Assembly (NCBI RefSeq): GCF_000024005.1
Contig: NC_013132.1
Coordinates: forward strand, 6,008,001-6,072,000
Reading direction: 5' to 3'
Length of the DNA: 64,000 nt
DNA from: Chitinophaga pinensis DSM 2588
Lineage (GTDB): Bacteria; Bacteroidota; Bacteroidia; Chitinophagales; Chitinophagaceae
Below the pieces are notes generated by a model. That model made no database searches. It had not been told where the DNA came from and saw nothing but the letters and a program-made list of their open reading frames with translations. Every line of letters starts with the position of its first letter. Position 1 is the stretch's first letter. Shown here one piece after another: positions 49,717-60,092 of this stretch. The position numbers and the translations under genes were made by a program.

Positions 49717-51626
49717 TGCGCTATCGCTATCTGATCGCCGGCGCATTGCTCTTCTCCCTGTTACATGCCCGTTCAGTGGCACAGGTAAGACTCCCCCGGC
49801 TTGTAAGCGACAGCATGGTGCTGCAGCGCAATACACCGGTACAGCTTTGGGGATGGGCCTCTCCGCAGGAGAAGATCCGGATAACATTCCGGGGGAAACA
49901 AATCAGGACTACCGCAGGATCGGACGGAAAATGGTCTGCCACCATCCCGGCCATGAGTCATGGAGGTCCCTTTACCATGGACATCAAAGGGAAAAACCAT
50001 ATCATCCTCCGGGATATCCTAGTGGGTGACGTATGGCTTTGCGCCGGACAATCCAACATGGTGCATCAGATGACCCTGCACAGTGAACGTTATGCCTTTG
50101 ACATAACCAATGCCAACTTCCCGGAAATCCGGCACTTTAAAATTCCGCAGACGACGAATCTGAAAGCACCCTCCGATGATTTGTCAGCCGCTTACTGGAA
50201 ATCAGCCACGCCCACAGACGTGGCTGATTTTTCTGCGGTAGCCTACTTCTTTGCCCGCAATCTCTACCAGCGTTATCATGTACCCGTCGGATTAATCAAC
50301 GCATCTGTCGGAGGTACGCCCATTGAAGCCTGGACCAGCAAAGAAGGACTCAAGGACTTCCCTGACATACAGACGTCCATCCGAAATAATGAAACTATTA
50401 CGCCGCCTCCTGCACCAGCGGTACCGGAACCAGCTGACGCAGGACTGGACAATCACCCCGCATGGTACGACCCGGCCTATACCCCCCAACACTGGCATCC
50501 TTTCACCTTGCCCGGCTACTGGAATGACCAGGGCGTCCGGGAACTGAATGGCATTGTCTGGTTCCGGCGGGAAATTGATATACCGGCGACCATGACGGAT
50601 ACATCCGCCATGCTTCGCCTGGGCAGAATCGTTGATGCGGATGTCGTATATGTAAACGGACAAAAGGTCGGTAATACCTCCTATCAGTATCCCCAACGAC
50701 GTTATACGCTGCCGGCAGGCATCCTGAAACCTGGTAAAAACCTGATCGTGGTACGGATAACGAACACCGCAGGTAAAGGTGGATTCATACCGGATAAACC
50801 TTATTACCTGGCTGCCGGCAATGACACACTCGACCTCAAAGGCGACTGGTTATACAAAGTAGGCGGCGTTTACCAGGCGCCTCCGCCACAAACAACTTTC
50901 AGAGAAACGAACTGTCCTGCCGCACTGCATAATGGGATGCTCGCCCCCATTATTCCTTATACGATCAAAGGTGCTTTATGGTACCAGGGTGAAAGCAACA
51001 TGGGCAATCCACAGGAATACAGCCGTCTCCTACCCGCCCTGATCAATGACTGGCGAAACAAATGGCACAACCCTGCATTGCCTGTGCTCTTTGTACAACT
51101 TCCGGGTTTCCTGGAAGTACAATACCTGCCTTCCGAAAGTAGCTGGGCCACCCTCAGGGAATCACAGCGCAAAAGCGGGTCTCTGCCGCATACCGCTATG
51201 GCAATTGCGATAGATCTGGGAGAATGGAATGACGTGCATCCGGACAGAAAAAAGGAGGTAGGCGACCGGCTGGCTTTACTCGCCAGGAAAATGGTCTATG
51301 GTGAAGAACAACTGGTGGCCAGTGGACCGCTGGCGGAAAAGGCGAATATCAGCGATAATAAAGTAGTGATAACTTTTACAGATACCGGTAGTGGTCTGAT
51401 CACCAGTGACGGTCTTACACCCGGACAGTTTGCTATTGCCGGAAAGGACGGAAAATTTGTATGGGCACAAACAAAACTGGAAGGAAATAACGTGATCATA
51501 TGGTCGCCGGAAGTAGTAGCGCCGGTACGTGTACGGTATGCCTGGGCAGACAATCCTGACAATCCTAACTTATATAACAGGGAAGGCCTCCCGGCCTCCC
51601 CTTTCGAATTGAATATAGATCTATGA
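49713..51626 (+). CDS. Sialate-O-acetylesterase-like SGNH carbohydrate esterase with inserted beta-sandwich
   Basis: 637 residues, signal peptide (ending SVAQV). SGNH core: GQSNM with Ser114, NASVGGTPIEAW (Gly block), WYQGESNMG (Asn/Glu block), and a DVHP motif giving the catalytic His near residue 508. Between the Gly and Asn blocks lies an inserted beta-sandwich (about 275-370, WFRREIDIPATMTDTSAML and LKPGKNLIVVRITN), a GH2 sugar-binding-domain-like module. Enzymes of this CE20-like type remove acetyl groups from xylan-type glycans, which fits GH115 and GH43 next door. Tail-to-tail with the SusD at 51636. Start may be the second ATG at 49716. Confidence 0.88.
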   Translation: MMRYRYLIAGALLFSLLHARSVAQVRLPRLVSDSMVLQRNTPVQLWGWASPQEKIRITFRGKQIRTTAGSDGKWSATIPAMSHGGPFTMDIKGKNHIILRDILVGDVWLCAGQSNMVHQMTLHSERYAFDITNANFPEIRHFKIPQTTNLKAPSDDLSAAYWKSATPTDVADFSAVAYFFARNLYQRYHVPVGLINASVGGTPIEAWTSKEGLKDFPDIQTSIRNNETITPPPAPAVPEPADAGLDNHPAWYDPAYTPQHWHPFTLPGYWNDQGVRELNGIVWFRREIDIPATMTDTSAMLRLGRIVDADVVYVNGQKVGNTSYQYPQRRYTLPAGILKPGKNLIVVRITNTAGKGGFIPDKPYYLAAGNDTLDLKGDWLYKVGGVYQAPPPQTTFRETNCPAALHNGMLAPIIPYTIKGALWYQGESNMGNPQEYSRLLPALINDWRNKWHNPALPVLFVQLPGFLEVQYLPSESSWATLRESQRKSGSLPHTAMAIAIDLGEWNDVHPDRKKEVGDRLALLARKMVYGEEQLVASGPLAEKANISDNKVVITFTDTGSGLITSDGLTPGQFAIAGKDGKFVWAQTKLEGNNVIIWSPEVVAPVRVRYAWADNPDNPNLYNREGLPASPFELNIDL

Positions 51627-51635
51627 CACCAATAC

Positions 51636-53207
51636 TTAATAACCCGGGTTCTGTTTGGCTACGCCTCCGGCTCCCAATTGTGGGTTGTTATCAATTTCCT
51701 GCTGCGGGATGGGCAACAGCTCATCCCTGTTAGCCCTGAAGTAAGACAACGGATCCGTCGTGAAATACCCCTTCTTCCGCCATCTCAGAATATCCCGGTT
51801 GCGGATCTCTTCACCTCCCATTTCTACCATTTTCTCATGCATCAATGCTTTCGTTATCTGCTCCTTATTAGACACCGGGAACTGTGCGGTGGGATAATGC
51901 GGCATGGCGACTGATACCCTGTCCCTGATCTGATTCAGATAACCCACAGCGGCGCCTGTATTACCTAGTTCATTCTCACATTCCGCCAGCATCAGCAGCA
52001 CTTCCGCATAGCGGATAATACGCTGGTTGTTGCCCCCCGGGTGATAAGAAGCTGTCGATAGACTTTGCTTATAGATTATCATAAACTTACGCCAGCTTAC
52101 TTTTTTGGTAACGCCATTCACCAACGAAGCATTCCCATTCTGCATCGCGTCTGTCAGTACATCTGCATCGTTATTGAACTTATCCCCGGTCTGGTATACA
52201 GAACCGCCATAACGCGGATCGGTCTTAGCAGCACCGGTAGCCGTATTTTCAAATTCGTTGAGATATTTATTGGAAGGAATAAGATTTCTCCAGGCTACCG
52301 GACTATACTCCTGATTACGGATAGTAGATTGCGCAGTCCCTGCTCCATCACCGGTACCATTCCAGTCAAAACCATTATCGCCCCTGTCGAAATAAACGGC
52401 CTCCCAGATTGACTCTGCATTGAACTCCGTTTCTTCCAGGAAATTATCCATGTAATTGTTCACCAGGTGATACAAACCGGAACCCGTCACTTTCAGCAAA
52501 GCTTCTTTTGCAGCCGCATAATCGCCTTTCTGTAACTGCGCCCTGCCAAGCATGGCATTGGCAGCACCGGAAGTGATCTTCCCCTGGTCCGCGGCGCCAT
52601 AGCTGGGTTTCAGATCAGCAGCAGCTTCTGTCAGGTCTTTGATGATCTGAGTATATACAGCGTCCGTCGCCGCTCTTGCCTGAAACTGATCGGGCGCACT
52701 GACAACCACCGTATACAGCGGTACAGGCCCCCAGAGGGTCACCAGCTCGAAATAAGCCCAGGCACGAAAGAACTTGGCTTCAGCGACACACTGGTCGCGT
52801 AACTCATCATTGTCTGTTACATTCGGCGCACTGCCTATCACCGTATTCGCACGATGAATTACCGTATACAGCCCTCTCCACACACTCGCCATCACCGCAT
52901 TATCAGAAGAAGTAGCGCCGTTCAGCATCTGTGCCCTGGGCACTTCCAGCTGTCCGCCACCTGATGACACATCATCACTCCTGAGATCGTGTACAAAAAA
53001 CCATTCCCTGCCCACCAGGTTACCCGCATGAAAAGCGGAGTAAATGGCATTCGTGCCTTTCTGCATCTCAGCGCTGTTCTTAAAGTAATTATCCAGTGTA
53101 GCGTAACTGGGATTCGTCTTGTCCAGATCCTTTGTACAGGAGCTGGTAAACAGGGCCGCTGTCAAAAGCGCCGTCATAATATGTTTATAGGAAATACTCT
53201 TTTTCAT
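51636..53207 (-). CDS. SusD/RagB-type lipoprotein, xylan locus
   Basis: 523-residue SusD homologue: signal peptide with lipobox (FTSSC, Cys23), N-terminal LDNYFKNSAEMQKGTNAIYSA, helix hallmark AKFFRAWAYFELVTLWGPVPLY, and C-terminal RYAEVLLMLAECENELGN and RNRDILRWRKKGYF. It follows the SusC at 53233 (25-base gap) and ends 9 bases from the acetylesterase stop. Predicted to bind xylan-derived oligosaccharides at the cell surface with its SusC partner. Confidence 0.95.
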   Translation of the reverse strand: MKKSISYKHIMTALLTAALFTSSCTKDLDKTNPSYATLDNYFKNSAEMQKGTNAIYSAFHAGNLVGREWFFVHDLRSDDVSSGGGQLEVPRAQMLNGATSSDNAVMASVWRGLYTVIHRANTVIGSAPNVTDNDELRDQCVAEAKFFRAWAYFELVTLWGPVPLYTVVVSAPDQFQARAATDAVYTQIIKDLTEAAADLKPSYGAADQGKITSGAANAMLGRAQLQKGDYAAAKEALLKVTGSGLYHLVNNYMDNFLEETEFNAESIWEAVYFDRGDNGFDWNGTGDGAGTAQSTIRNQEYSPVAWRNLIPSNKYLNEFENTATGAAKTDPRYGGSVYQTGDKFNNDADVLTDAMQNGNASLVNGVTKKVSWRKFMIIYKQSLSTASYHPGGNNQRIIRYAEVLLMLAECENELGNTGAAVGYLNQIRDRVSVAMPHYPTAQFPVSNKEQITKALMHEKMVEMGGEEIRNRDILRWRKKGYFTTDPLSYFRANRDELLPIPQQEIDNNPQLGAGGVAKQNPGY

Positions 53208-53232
53208 GTCTGATCGTTTTTACTGCGCTTTT

Positions 53233-56200
53233 TTAGAAACCTACCTGCAAGCCAAACTGGAATGACCTTGCGGAAGGATACTGACCATAATCAACACCAT
53301 TGGTAAGTGTCGTATTCTTGGAACCGATCTCCGGATCCCATCCCTTGTAACCGGTAAAAGTCAGCAGGTTCTGAGAGGAAACATACACCCTGAAATTGCT
53401 GACTGCCCCATGGGTAAGCGTACGTAACGCAGATGCCGGCAATGAGTAACCAAGAATAACGTTCTTCAGACGCAGATAAGAGCCATTCTCGATCCAGCGG
53501 TCTGATACGCGGGCATTCTGGTTAGGATCACCACTGACTGCCCTCGGGATATCTGTATTGGTATTGCCCGGTGTCCACGCATCCAGTACTTCCACACCTG
53601 CACCAAACAGACGGGCCATACCTTCACGCAATACACGGGTACCATTGAAGATTTTGTTACCCTGCACTCCCTGGAAGAATAAGGAGAGATCAAAGCTTTT
53701 ATAGCTACCGCTGTAGTTCAGCGCATAAGTGAACTTAGGAATATAGGTACCGAGGAAGGTACGGTCATCCGCAGTGATCTTACCATCTCCATTCAGGTCT
53801 TTGAATTTGATATCACCGGCAGCAGTAGATTTTGCCGGATCAGACCCTTCAATCTGCACCGGGCTCTTATTCACTTCGTCCTGACTCTGGAAAATGCCAT
53901 CTACCACGTAACCATAAAAAGACTGGATCGCCTGTCCGGCTACTGTACGGGTCATGTTGCCGTTGCCAAAGTCCGCATCTGCACCGGCGTCGATCGTAGC
54001 ACCGGGGGTATTCAGACTAAGAATCCTGTTCTTGATAAACCCGATATTACCGCTCAGATTCCAGGTAAAGTTGCCACCGGTTTTATTATAGCCCAGTTGC
54101 AGATCCACGCCGTTATTCCTCATAGAAGCCGCATTCAATTCCGAACCAGTTCCCCCGAAACCAAAGCTATAAGGCGTCGGAATTGTCAGGATCAGGTTAT
54201 CTGTCTGTCTCCGGTACCATTCAGCAGTAAAAGTGATACGGTTATTAAACAAACCCAGGTCCAGTCCGATATTCAACTGTTTGGTTTTCTCCCATTCCAG
54301 TCCGCTGCTGGCCAGCTGATTGTAATAAGAAGCATTACCGACTGTGATGGTATTACCAAAAGGATAACTCGCACCATTGGCTTGTACTACCGCCTGCCAG
54401 GGATACTCGTTGGAAAGAATGGAATTCTGCAATGCAGGAAAGACGCCGATTGCATTCAGACCTGTGACACCCCATCCACCACGAAGCTTCAATTCTGAGA
54501 GAGCAGTCACCGGTTGCAGGAAAGGCTCCTGGTCGATCTTCCAACCTGCTGATACAGATGGGAAACTCTGGAACTTTTTACCGGGCGCCCATACGGAAAG
54601 TCCATCACGACGGATAGCGCCACTAAGCAAATATTTGCCGGCAAAATCATAACTGACACGACCAATATAAGACTGTATCAAAGTAGCCGTACGGGAGGAA
54701 AAAGCCGTCACATTCGTAGCACCCACAAATGTTTCCCGGTCATTAGTACTCTGGTTGCCGGATTGTGTCTCCCCGAAATTATCCGCCTGTTGCCTCTCAT
54801 ATACAGCCACCGCATTGATATGGTGTTGACCAAATGTCTTGTCAAAAGTCAGCTGTTGTGTATATAACAAAGTTGTTCTGTTGGAGCGCTGGTCATTGAT
54901 CGTCGCGACAGACGCATTCCTACCCTTGTCATTGTAAATAGGCAGGAATTCATGCTGATAGTTCGAAACATAATCCGCCCCGAATGTAGAGCGGAAATTC
55001 AGCCAGGTCGTAAGATTCACCTGCGCATACACAGTACCCAGTAACTTGAATACCTGGCGGTGTGCATTACCCAGAAGAATTGCATCTTCCACCGGATTGG
55101 TAGGGTCTGCACCATCCACACTGTTCTCCGCATTCCGGAACCCGCCATTAGTCGTCGGATCATATACCGGCAGATAGGGCAATGCCCTGATAATATTAGC
55201 CAGGCGGGTCCTGTTACCGGAAGTATTGTCATAGCGCTGTTTGGAATAAGACAGCAATAGGTTTTCTCCTACGGTAAACGCCTTACTGATATTATGTTCT
55301 GAGTTGATACGGAAATTACCACGCTCATAATTAACACCCTGCGCGATACCATCCTGCTTCAGGTGTCCGGCGGACATATAATAACGGGAGGCTTCATTAC
55401 CGCCGCTCACAGATACATTCGACTGTGTGATCAGTGCTTTTCTGAAATAAGCATCCTGCCAATCTGTATTTGTCTGTGCAAAGCTCTGGGAAGTACCGTC
55501 ATACAGCGGTTGATTGAAATTAGCATCTTCCAGACGCGGAGGTTTGGCAATACCCGCTGCACCATTCAAGGCACGCTCATATTGCAGGTATTGTTGCGTA
55601 TTAAGCAGGTCGACGGTCTTCCAGGCAGATTGTACGCCCACGTAAGAGTCAAAGTTGACATGCGGTTTGCCATCCCGGGAACCTTTCTTGGTGGTAATGA
55701 TGATAACGCCATTGGTGGCACGGGAACCATAAATAGCTGCCGCACTCGCATCCTTCAGCACTTCTACCGATTGCACATCTCTACTGTCGAAACTGGCCAG
55801 GTTAGAAGTCGGAAATCCGTCTATCACATACAGCGGGTCAGAAGCATAGCTGATAGAACTGATACCCCTGATACGGATGATCGGATCGGAACCAGGCGTA
55901 CCGTTATTAGTAACGGTCAGACCAGCCACACGACCTTGCAGGGCCTGTTGTACGCTGACTACCGGCAATTCGGCAATGGTCTTACTGTTGACAGAAGCCA
56001 CAGAACCCGTCAGGGAACTTTTCTTCTGTGCACCATAACCGATCACCACCATCTGCTCCAGTGATTGTGAATTCGGAGCAAGGCTGATCTCGTACTTGGC
56101 GCCACTGCCCACCGTTACCTGTGCGGTGGTATACCCCACAAAACTGAATAACAGTACGTCGCCTGCGGCAGCACTGATACTGTAACTACCATCAGTACCG

Positions 56201-56421
56201 GTAACAGTACCTCTGGAAGTGTTTTTAATAGCGACGGTAACACCAGACAGGGGCTTCCCTGTCTCGTCGAGTACCTTACCTCTGACTGGTGGGTTGTTCT
56301 GGGCATAGGCGCCGGTCAGCAACAACATGGCCACAATTGTGGTCAGCCAAACCGGAAGCGCACTTTTCTGTTTGCCGGGGGCCGGACGCATCCGGAGAAA
56401 AGCTCGTAAAGAAAGCTTCAT
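53233..56421 (-). CDS. SusC/RagA-type TonB-dependent receptor, xylan locus
   Basis: 1062 residues: signal peptide (cleavage near TGAYAQ), carboxypeptidase-regulatory-like domain (about 45-120), TonB box-like LEQMVVIGYGAQ, plug with VIDGFPTS and VEVLKDASAAAIYGSRATNG, and barrel with C-terminal FGLQVGF. No STN domain, so it is a plain transporter, controlled here not by ECF/FecR but probably by the LacI regulator (operator c upstream) or the divergent AraC-type response regulator. Partner of the SusD at 51636. Confidence 0.96.
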   Translation of the reverse strand: MKLSLRAFLRMRPAPGKQKSALPVWLTTIVAMLLLTGAYAQNNPPVRGKVLDETGKPLSGVTVAIKNTSRGTVTGTDGSYSISAAAGDVLLFSFVGYTTAQVTVGSGAKYEISLAPNSQSLEQMVVIGYGAQKKSSLTGSVASVNSKTIAELPVVSVQQALQGRVAGLTVTNNGTPGSDPIIRIRGISSISYASDPLYVIDGFPTSNLASFDSRDVQSVEVLKDASAAAIYGSRATNGVIIITTKKGSRDGKPHVNFDSYVGVQSAWKTVDLLNTQQYLQYERALNGAAGIAKPPRLEDANFNQPLYDGTSQSFAQTNTDWQDAYFRKALITQSNVSVSGGNEASRYYMSAGHLKQDGIAQGVNYERGNFRINSEHNISKAFTVGENLLLSYSKQRYDNTSGNRTRLANIIRALPYLPVYDPTTNGGFRNAENSVDGADPTNPVEDAILLGNAHRQVFKLLGTVYAQVNLTTWLNFRSTFGADYVSNYQHEFLPIYNDKGRNASVATINDQRSNRTTLLYTQQLTFDKTFGQHHINAVAVYERQQADNFGETQSGNQSTNDRETFVGATNVTAFSSRTATLIQSYIGRVSYDFAGKYLLSGAIRRDGLSVWAPGKKFQSFPSVSAGWKIDQEPFLQPVTALSELKLRGGWGVTGLNAIGVFPALQNSILSNEYPWQAVVQANGASYPFGNTITVGNASYYNQLASSGLEWEKTKQLNIGLDLGLFNNRITFTAEWYRRQTDNLILTIPTPYSFGFGGTGSELNAASMRNNGVDLQLGYNKTGGNFTWNLSGNIGFIKNRILSLNTPGATIDAGADADFGNGNMTRTVAGQAIQSFYGYVVDGIFQSQDEVNKSPVQIEGSDPAKSTAAGDIKFKDLNGDGKITADDRTFLGTYIPKFTYALNYSGSYKSFDLSLFFQGVQGNKIFNGTRVLREGMARLFGAGVEVLDAWTPGNTNTDIPRAVSGDPNQNARVSDRWIENGSYLRLKNVILGYSLPASALRTLTHGAVSNFRVYVSSQNLLTFTGYKGWDPEIGSKNTTLTNGVDYGQYPSARSFQFGLQVGF

Positions 56422-56450
56422 AACGCGGGAAATTGATAGTTTTTAAATGA

Positions 56451-56481
56451 TAATATACTAGCAGAGAAAAAATATTGTCAA
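56451..56481 (-). promoter_or_regulatory. Candidate promoter of the xylan SusC gene
   Basis: Minus strand: TTGACA at 56476-56481 and TATATTA at 56451-56457, 24 bases start to start, 30 bases upstream of the SusC ATG. Confidence 0.4.
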
Positions 56482-56667
56482 CTTAACACACATTAAGTAG
56501 AACATTGAGTAGAGAACATCATCTCCGGGGAACACAGTATTTCATATGGGAATTATTTTTTGTTAAGCAGATATTGGTTCTCGCTGTTGAACGCAGGTGT
56601 GAAGTACCTTATAAATTATCAGATTCTTTGGTCAGTGCTTATCAATAATTAGTTATTATTTCTCAAA

Positions 56668-56685
56668 TCACAATCGGTTGCGTAA
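56668..56685. promoter_or_regulatory. LacI-type operator c
   Basis: TCACAATCGGTTGCGTAA; its complement TTACGCAACCGATTGTGA matches operator a (GCAACCGATTGTG shared). It is about 250 bases upstream of the SusC ATG and about 100 bases upstream of the response regulator ATG, linking this region to the LacI regulator 11 kb away. Confidence 0.6.
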
Positions 56686-56731
56686 ATTTAGGGAGTGAAC
56701 CCGAAATAATGAATCCGGAAGTCTGGCCATA

Positions 56732-56763
56732 TTGAGAACAGGAACGTTATACTGATACATTTA
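56732..56763 (+). promoter_or_regulatory. Candidate promoter of the AraC-type response regulator
   Basis: TTG at 56732-56734 and TACATTTA at 56756-56763 (one mismatch to TAnnTTTG), 24 bases start to start, 25 bases before the ATG. Confidence 0.4.
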
Positions 56764-56788
56764 TTTATCGCTTTTATCTGAACCACGT

Positions 56789-57577
56789 ATGCAAGACACA
56801 CTATTAATAGTGGATGACAACAAGGACATATTACAGCTGCTGTCCAGGGACCTGGGGAAGGACTACCTCGTCGTTACCGCTCAAAACGGCCAACATGCGC
56901 TTGAAATGATAGAAAATCATCCTGTCCGCATCATCATCTCAGATATGCAGACGCCGTTGCTCAGTGGTTTTGACCTTTGTCAGCACGTCAAAACAAGCCT
57001 GCACTACGCGCATATTCCTGTTATTCTTCTGACGGCAGGAAAAAGGTTGCAATCCCAGTTAGATGGACTGAAAGCAGGTGCCGATGCCTGTATTGATAAA
57101 CCCTTTTCCTCCGAACACCTGAAGGCCCAGATCAATAGCTTGCTGAACAACCGGAAAAAGATCAGGGCCTATTACACCCGCTACCCACAGGGCCATATCG
57201 CAACTGCCCATTGTCCCAAACCGGAAGAAGACTTTCTCGCTGCATTAAACAGCCTTATTCTCGACAATATCGAAAACACGGCCCTGGATGTAGACCTGCT
57301 GGCAAAACTGCTGAACATCAGCCGCCCTACCCTTTACAGGAAGATCAAGGCGCTGTCTGATATGACGCCCAATGAACTCGTCATGGAAACCAGACTGAAA
57401 AAAGCAGTCGAATTACTGACAGGTACGGGGTATAAAATATTTGAAGTTGCCCTGATGACCGGATTCAATTCCCAGAGCAGTTTTGGCAAGGCTTTTCTCC
57501 GGCAGTTCAAGATGACGCCTACCGCTTTTCAACAGATCAGAAAAAAAGATGGAATCCTCCGGACATCCTTTTTATAG
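56789..57577 (+). CDS. Response regulator with AraC-type DNA-binding output
   Basis: 262 residues. Receiver domain at 1-125: acidic pocket VDDN, phospho-acceptor Asp52 in SDMQTP, Thr in LLTAGK, Lys in CIDKPF. AraC-type HTH at about 150-255: ALDVDLLAKLLNISRPTLYRK and EVALMTGFNSQSSFGKAFLR, ending MTPTAFQQ. This is the receiver-HTH half of a hybrid two-component system without the sensor part. It is divergent from SusC and is followed by two TPR kinases, either of which could phosphorylate it. Probable activator of the xylan transport genes, by position only. Confidence 0.93.
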   Translation: MQDTLLIVDDNKDILQLLSRDLGKDYLVVTAQNGQHALEMIENHPVRIIISDMQTPLLSGFDLCQHVKTSLHYAHIPVILLTAGKRLQSQLDGLKAGADACIDKPFSSEHLKAQINSLLNNRKKIRAYYTRYPQGHIATAHCPKPEEDFLAALNSLILDNIENTALDVDLLAKLLNISRPTLYRKIKALSDMTPNELVMETRLKKAVELLTGTGYKIFEVALMTGFNSQSSFGKAFLRQFKMTPTAFQQIRKKDGILRTSFL

Positions 57578-57589
57578 CAAAAAATCACC

Positions 57590-57620
57590 TTGCTTTTGCT
57601 ATCTTTCCGCCTTATTTTTA
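57590..57620 (+). promoter_or_regulatory. Candidate promoter of the first TPR kinase
   Basis: TTG at 57590-57592 and TATTTTTA at 57613-57620, 23 bases start to start, 45 bases before the ATG at 57665. Confidence 0.3.
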
Positions 57621-57664
57621 GGCAAATGAGCTCTTTTTGCGTGTAGAAAGAGTATGTGAACAAT

Positions 57665-59923
57665 ATGAATCATCACCACAAAACCGGCGGCACCCGCCTG
57701 TTATTCTTTATTATAAACCTGCTTTTCCTTACCTGTGGAACAGCATTTACTTACGCGGCTTCGGCCGACGACCGGCAGGCGCCCGTAACAGAAATTACAC
57801 ACCTGATGGAAAAAGGCCAGCATATATTGCTAAAGCCAGGTGCTGAGCGGAAAGATATAGATAGCGTGCTGCAAATCGCAGATCGGATGGAAGCAGTAAG
57901 CAAACAGCTACAAGATGAGCAGGGACTCGGATTAAGTAAACTGCTAAGGGTGATGGCACTCCGGGAAGATGGCCACCCTGAAAAAGGACGACCATTTGCC
58001 AGGGAAGCAGTTGATCTGCTCGGTCGCTCAGGAAGTAAACGCCAGAAGGCAGACGCCATCCTGGAATTAGGTAGTACTTATAGTAATTCAGACCCCGATC
58101 TCCTGCCCAAAATAGCGCTCTATGAACAGGGCATTGCCATTTACCAGCAACTGGGAAATAAAATGAAAGAGGCCACCCTGCTGGAAGTATTAGGAGACCT
58201 ATATCTGCTGAAACAGGAACTTCCAACAGCCATGGCCCACCTGAATCGCGCGCTGGCACTTTATAAATCACTCAACTATCCAAGGCTGCAGGGTATTTAT
58301 GCCCTCATGGGCAGTGTGTACAACGAACAGAGTAATTTCGTGGAAGCACTGCGCTATAACCTGCTGGCCGTGAAAAGAGGCGAGGAGCAGCACGATTCCA
58401 GTACCCTTATGGCCGCTATTTATAACCGGCTTGCCATCAGCTATTATAGCATCGATTACAATAAACAGGCGCTGGAATATTACCAGAAAGGCATCCGCAT
58501 ATCCCGGATCAACAACGATGTTGCCGGTGTGCAAAACCTGCTTTTTAATATCGGAGAGATCCTGGGAAAAATGAAACGGTATGACGAAGCACTGGACAGC
58601 CTGAATACGGCCTATACTCGTTTTCCCGTAGCCGACATATACGACGAAGGGTACTTTATGATGCGGTATTTGACTATCTATGGCAACATGAAGGACTATA
58701 GCAATGCAGAAAAATATTACCGGAAAATACTACCCATTTACGGACAGGTGAATGAAGGCATGAAACAGGAGCTGAGGGTAACAATAGCCTCCTACCTGAC
58801 CAAAACCAATCATTACGCAGAAGCAGCACATTATCTGGATTCCTTCGCGATTATGGAGACTTCTTATCCGGCTGCTGTATCGCGCAACGCCATGGTCGCA
58901 CTTCTGCAATACAAAACAGATTCCGCATTAGGCAATCTTTCAGGCGCTATTAAACATATACTTCGGCACAAAATGTTGTCTGACTCCGCGCGTAATCTCG
59001 CCCTGTCAAAACAACTGGGACAGATCCAGCTACAGTTTGAAACGGAGCAGAAAGATAAAGACATCAGACTCCTGGTACAGAAAAACCAGTTGCAGGAAGC
59101 TGACCTGCAAAAAGAAAAGGTCTTCCGCTATGTGATCATTGGTGGTGTAATCATCCTCATTGCCTTCCTCACCCTGATGTATGCCCGCTACCGGAGTAAA
59201 AAGCGGACCAACATCCAGCTGGAAACCCAGCAGAATGAGATCAACGCACAGAACGAAGCACTCAAAGGACTGCTGGATGAAAAAGAATGGCTGCTGAAAG
59301 AAATTCACCATCGGGTGAAAAACAACCTGCAGATCATCATCAGCCTCCTCAACACACAATCCCAGTACCTGAATAACAAAGACGCCCTGGCAGCTATCCG
59401 CAACAGCCAGCAGCGCATGTATTCCATGTCCCTCATACACCAGCGACTGTATCAGACAGACAACCTGGGTAAGATCGACATGCACTGGTATATCCCCGAG
59501 ATGATCGGGTACATGAAGGACAGCTTCGAAACAGAGAAAAAGATCAGTTTTAAGGTCGATTGCACCCCTATAGAGCTCGATGTGATCCAGGCAGTACCTC
59601 TGGGCCTCATTTTGAATGAAGCGGTCAGCAATGCCATTAAATATGCCTTTCCGGATGATCGCAGGGGAAGGATATCGGTGAATTTACAGATGATCGCAGA
59701 AGATACCTGTGAACTCAGTGTCAGCGACGACGGTGTCGGTATCCCCGAAGGAAAAGACCCGTTAGCCACCGCCTCTCTTGGTATGAGCCTCATGGAGGGT
59801 CTCGCCATGCAGCTGGATGGAACTTTTGACCTGCGCAATAATTATCCGGGCGTTTCTGTCAGAATTTCGTTCAAATACCAGAACTTTGCTGCCAGCGAAA
59901 AAGCACTCGCTTACGCCGACTAA
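57665..59923 (+). CDS. TPR-containing sensor histidine kinase (HisKA_2 type), paralogue 1
   Basis: About 752 residues. The frame opens at a GTG (57656); the ATG three codons on starts the signal peptide and is preferred. A periplasmic region of tetratricopeptide repeats (about 95-440, e.g. [26 protein letters not shown]) is followed by a transmembrane helix (about 488-508, [20 protein letters not shown]), a coiled coil, and a HisKA_2 domain with the phospho-acceptor in EIHHRVKNN (about residue 550), then HATPase ([31 protein letters not shown]). No receiver is attached. A near copy follows at 60093. Confidence 0.93.
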   Translation: MNHHHKTGGTRLLFFIINLLFLTCGTAFTYAASADDRQAPVTEITHLMEKGQHILLKPGAERKDIDSVLQIADRMEAVSKQLQDEQGLGLSKLLRVMALREDGHPEKGRPFAREAVDLLGRSGSKRQKADAILELGSTYSNSDPDLLPKIALYEQGIAIYQQLGNKMKEATLLEVLGDLYLLKQELPTAMAHLNRALALYKSLNYPRLQGIYALMGSVYNEQSNFVEALRYNLLAVKRGEEQHDSSTLMAAIYNRLAISYYSIDYNKQALEYYQKGIRISRINNDVAGVQNLLFNIGEILGKMKRYDEALDSLNTAYTRFPVADIYDEGYFMMRYLTIYGNMKDYSNAEKYYRKILPIYGQVNEGMKQELRVTIASYLTKTNHYAEAAHYLDSFAIMETSYPAAVSRNAMVALLQYKTDSALGNLSGAIKHILRHKMLSDSARNLALSKQLGQIQLQFETEQKDKDIRLLVQKNQLQEADLQKEKVFRYVIIGGVIILIAFLTLMYARYRSKKRTNIQLETQQNEINAQNEALKGLLDEKEWLLKEIHHRVKNNLQIIISLLNTQSQYLNNKDALAAIRNSQQRMYSMSLIHQRLYQTDNLGKIDMHWYIPEMIGYMKDSFETEKKISFKVDCTPIELDVIQAVPLGLILNEAVSNAIKYAFPDDRRGRISVNLQMIAEDTCELSVSDDGVGIPEGKDPLATASLGMSLMEGLAMQLDGTFDLRNNYPGVSVRISFKYQNFAASEKALAYAD

Positions 59924-60092
59924 AGGTTTTCTTCTGACGCTTTTCATAAAATTGCGATATATCGTAAATTCTTTTAACGCTCATTTTCATCAAACCTTCT
60001 GATAATCAAATAATAGCATTCTGGTACCGATATTGGTAGGTACTACACTTCGTTGAATCAGCAGCGAACCTATCAAAATTGATTATTACAGC

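Larger units (their letters stand above)
56422..56788. other. Divergent intergenic region: SusC and response regulator promoters, LacI-type operator
   Basis: 367 bases between the divergent SusC and AraC-type response regulator genes. It holds candidate promoters for both directions (56451-56481 minus, 56732-56763 plus) and operator c at 56668-56685. A possible 8-codon frame (MNPEVWPY) at about 56709 is too short to claim. No other gene is seen. Confidence 0.55.

Noticed and set aside
51866-51890. TTAGACACC motif resembling the ECF -10 block
   Set aside because: It lies inside the SusD coding sequence and lacks CCGCCA at the 12-base spacing, so it is a chance match.
55363-56064. 233-codon frame on the plus strand opposite SusC
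   Set aside because: Antisense shadow; no domain or start context.
56709-56735. Eight-codon leader peptide (MNPEVWPY) before the response regulator
   Set aside because: Too short and without attenuator hairpins or a codon pattern to support a role.
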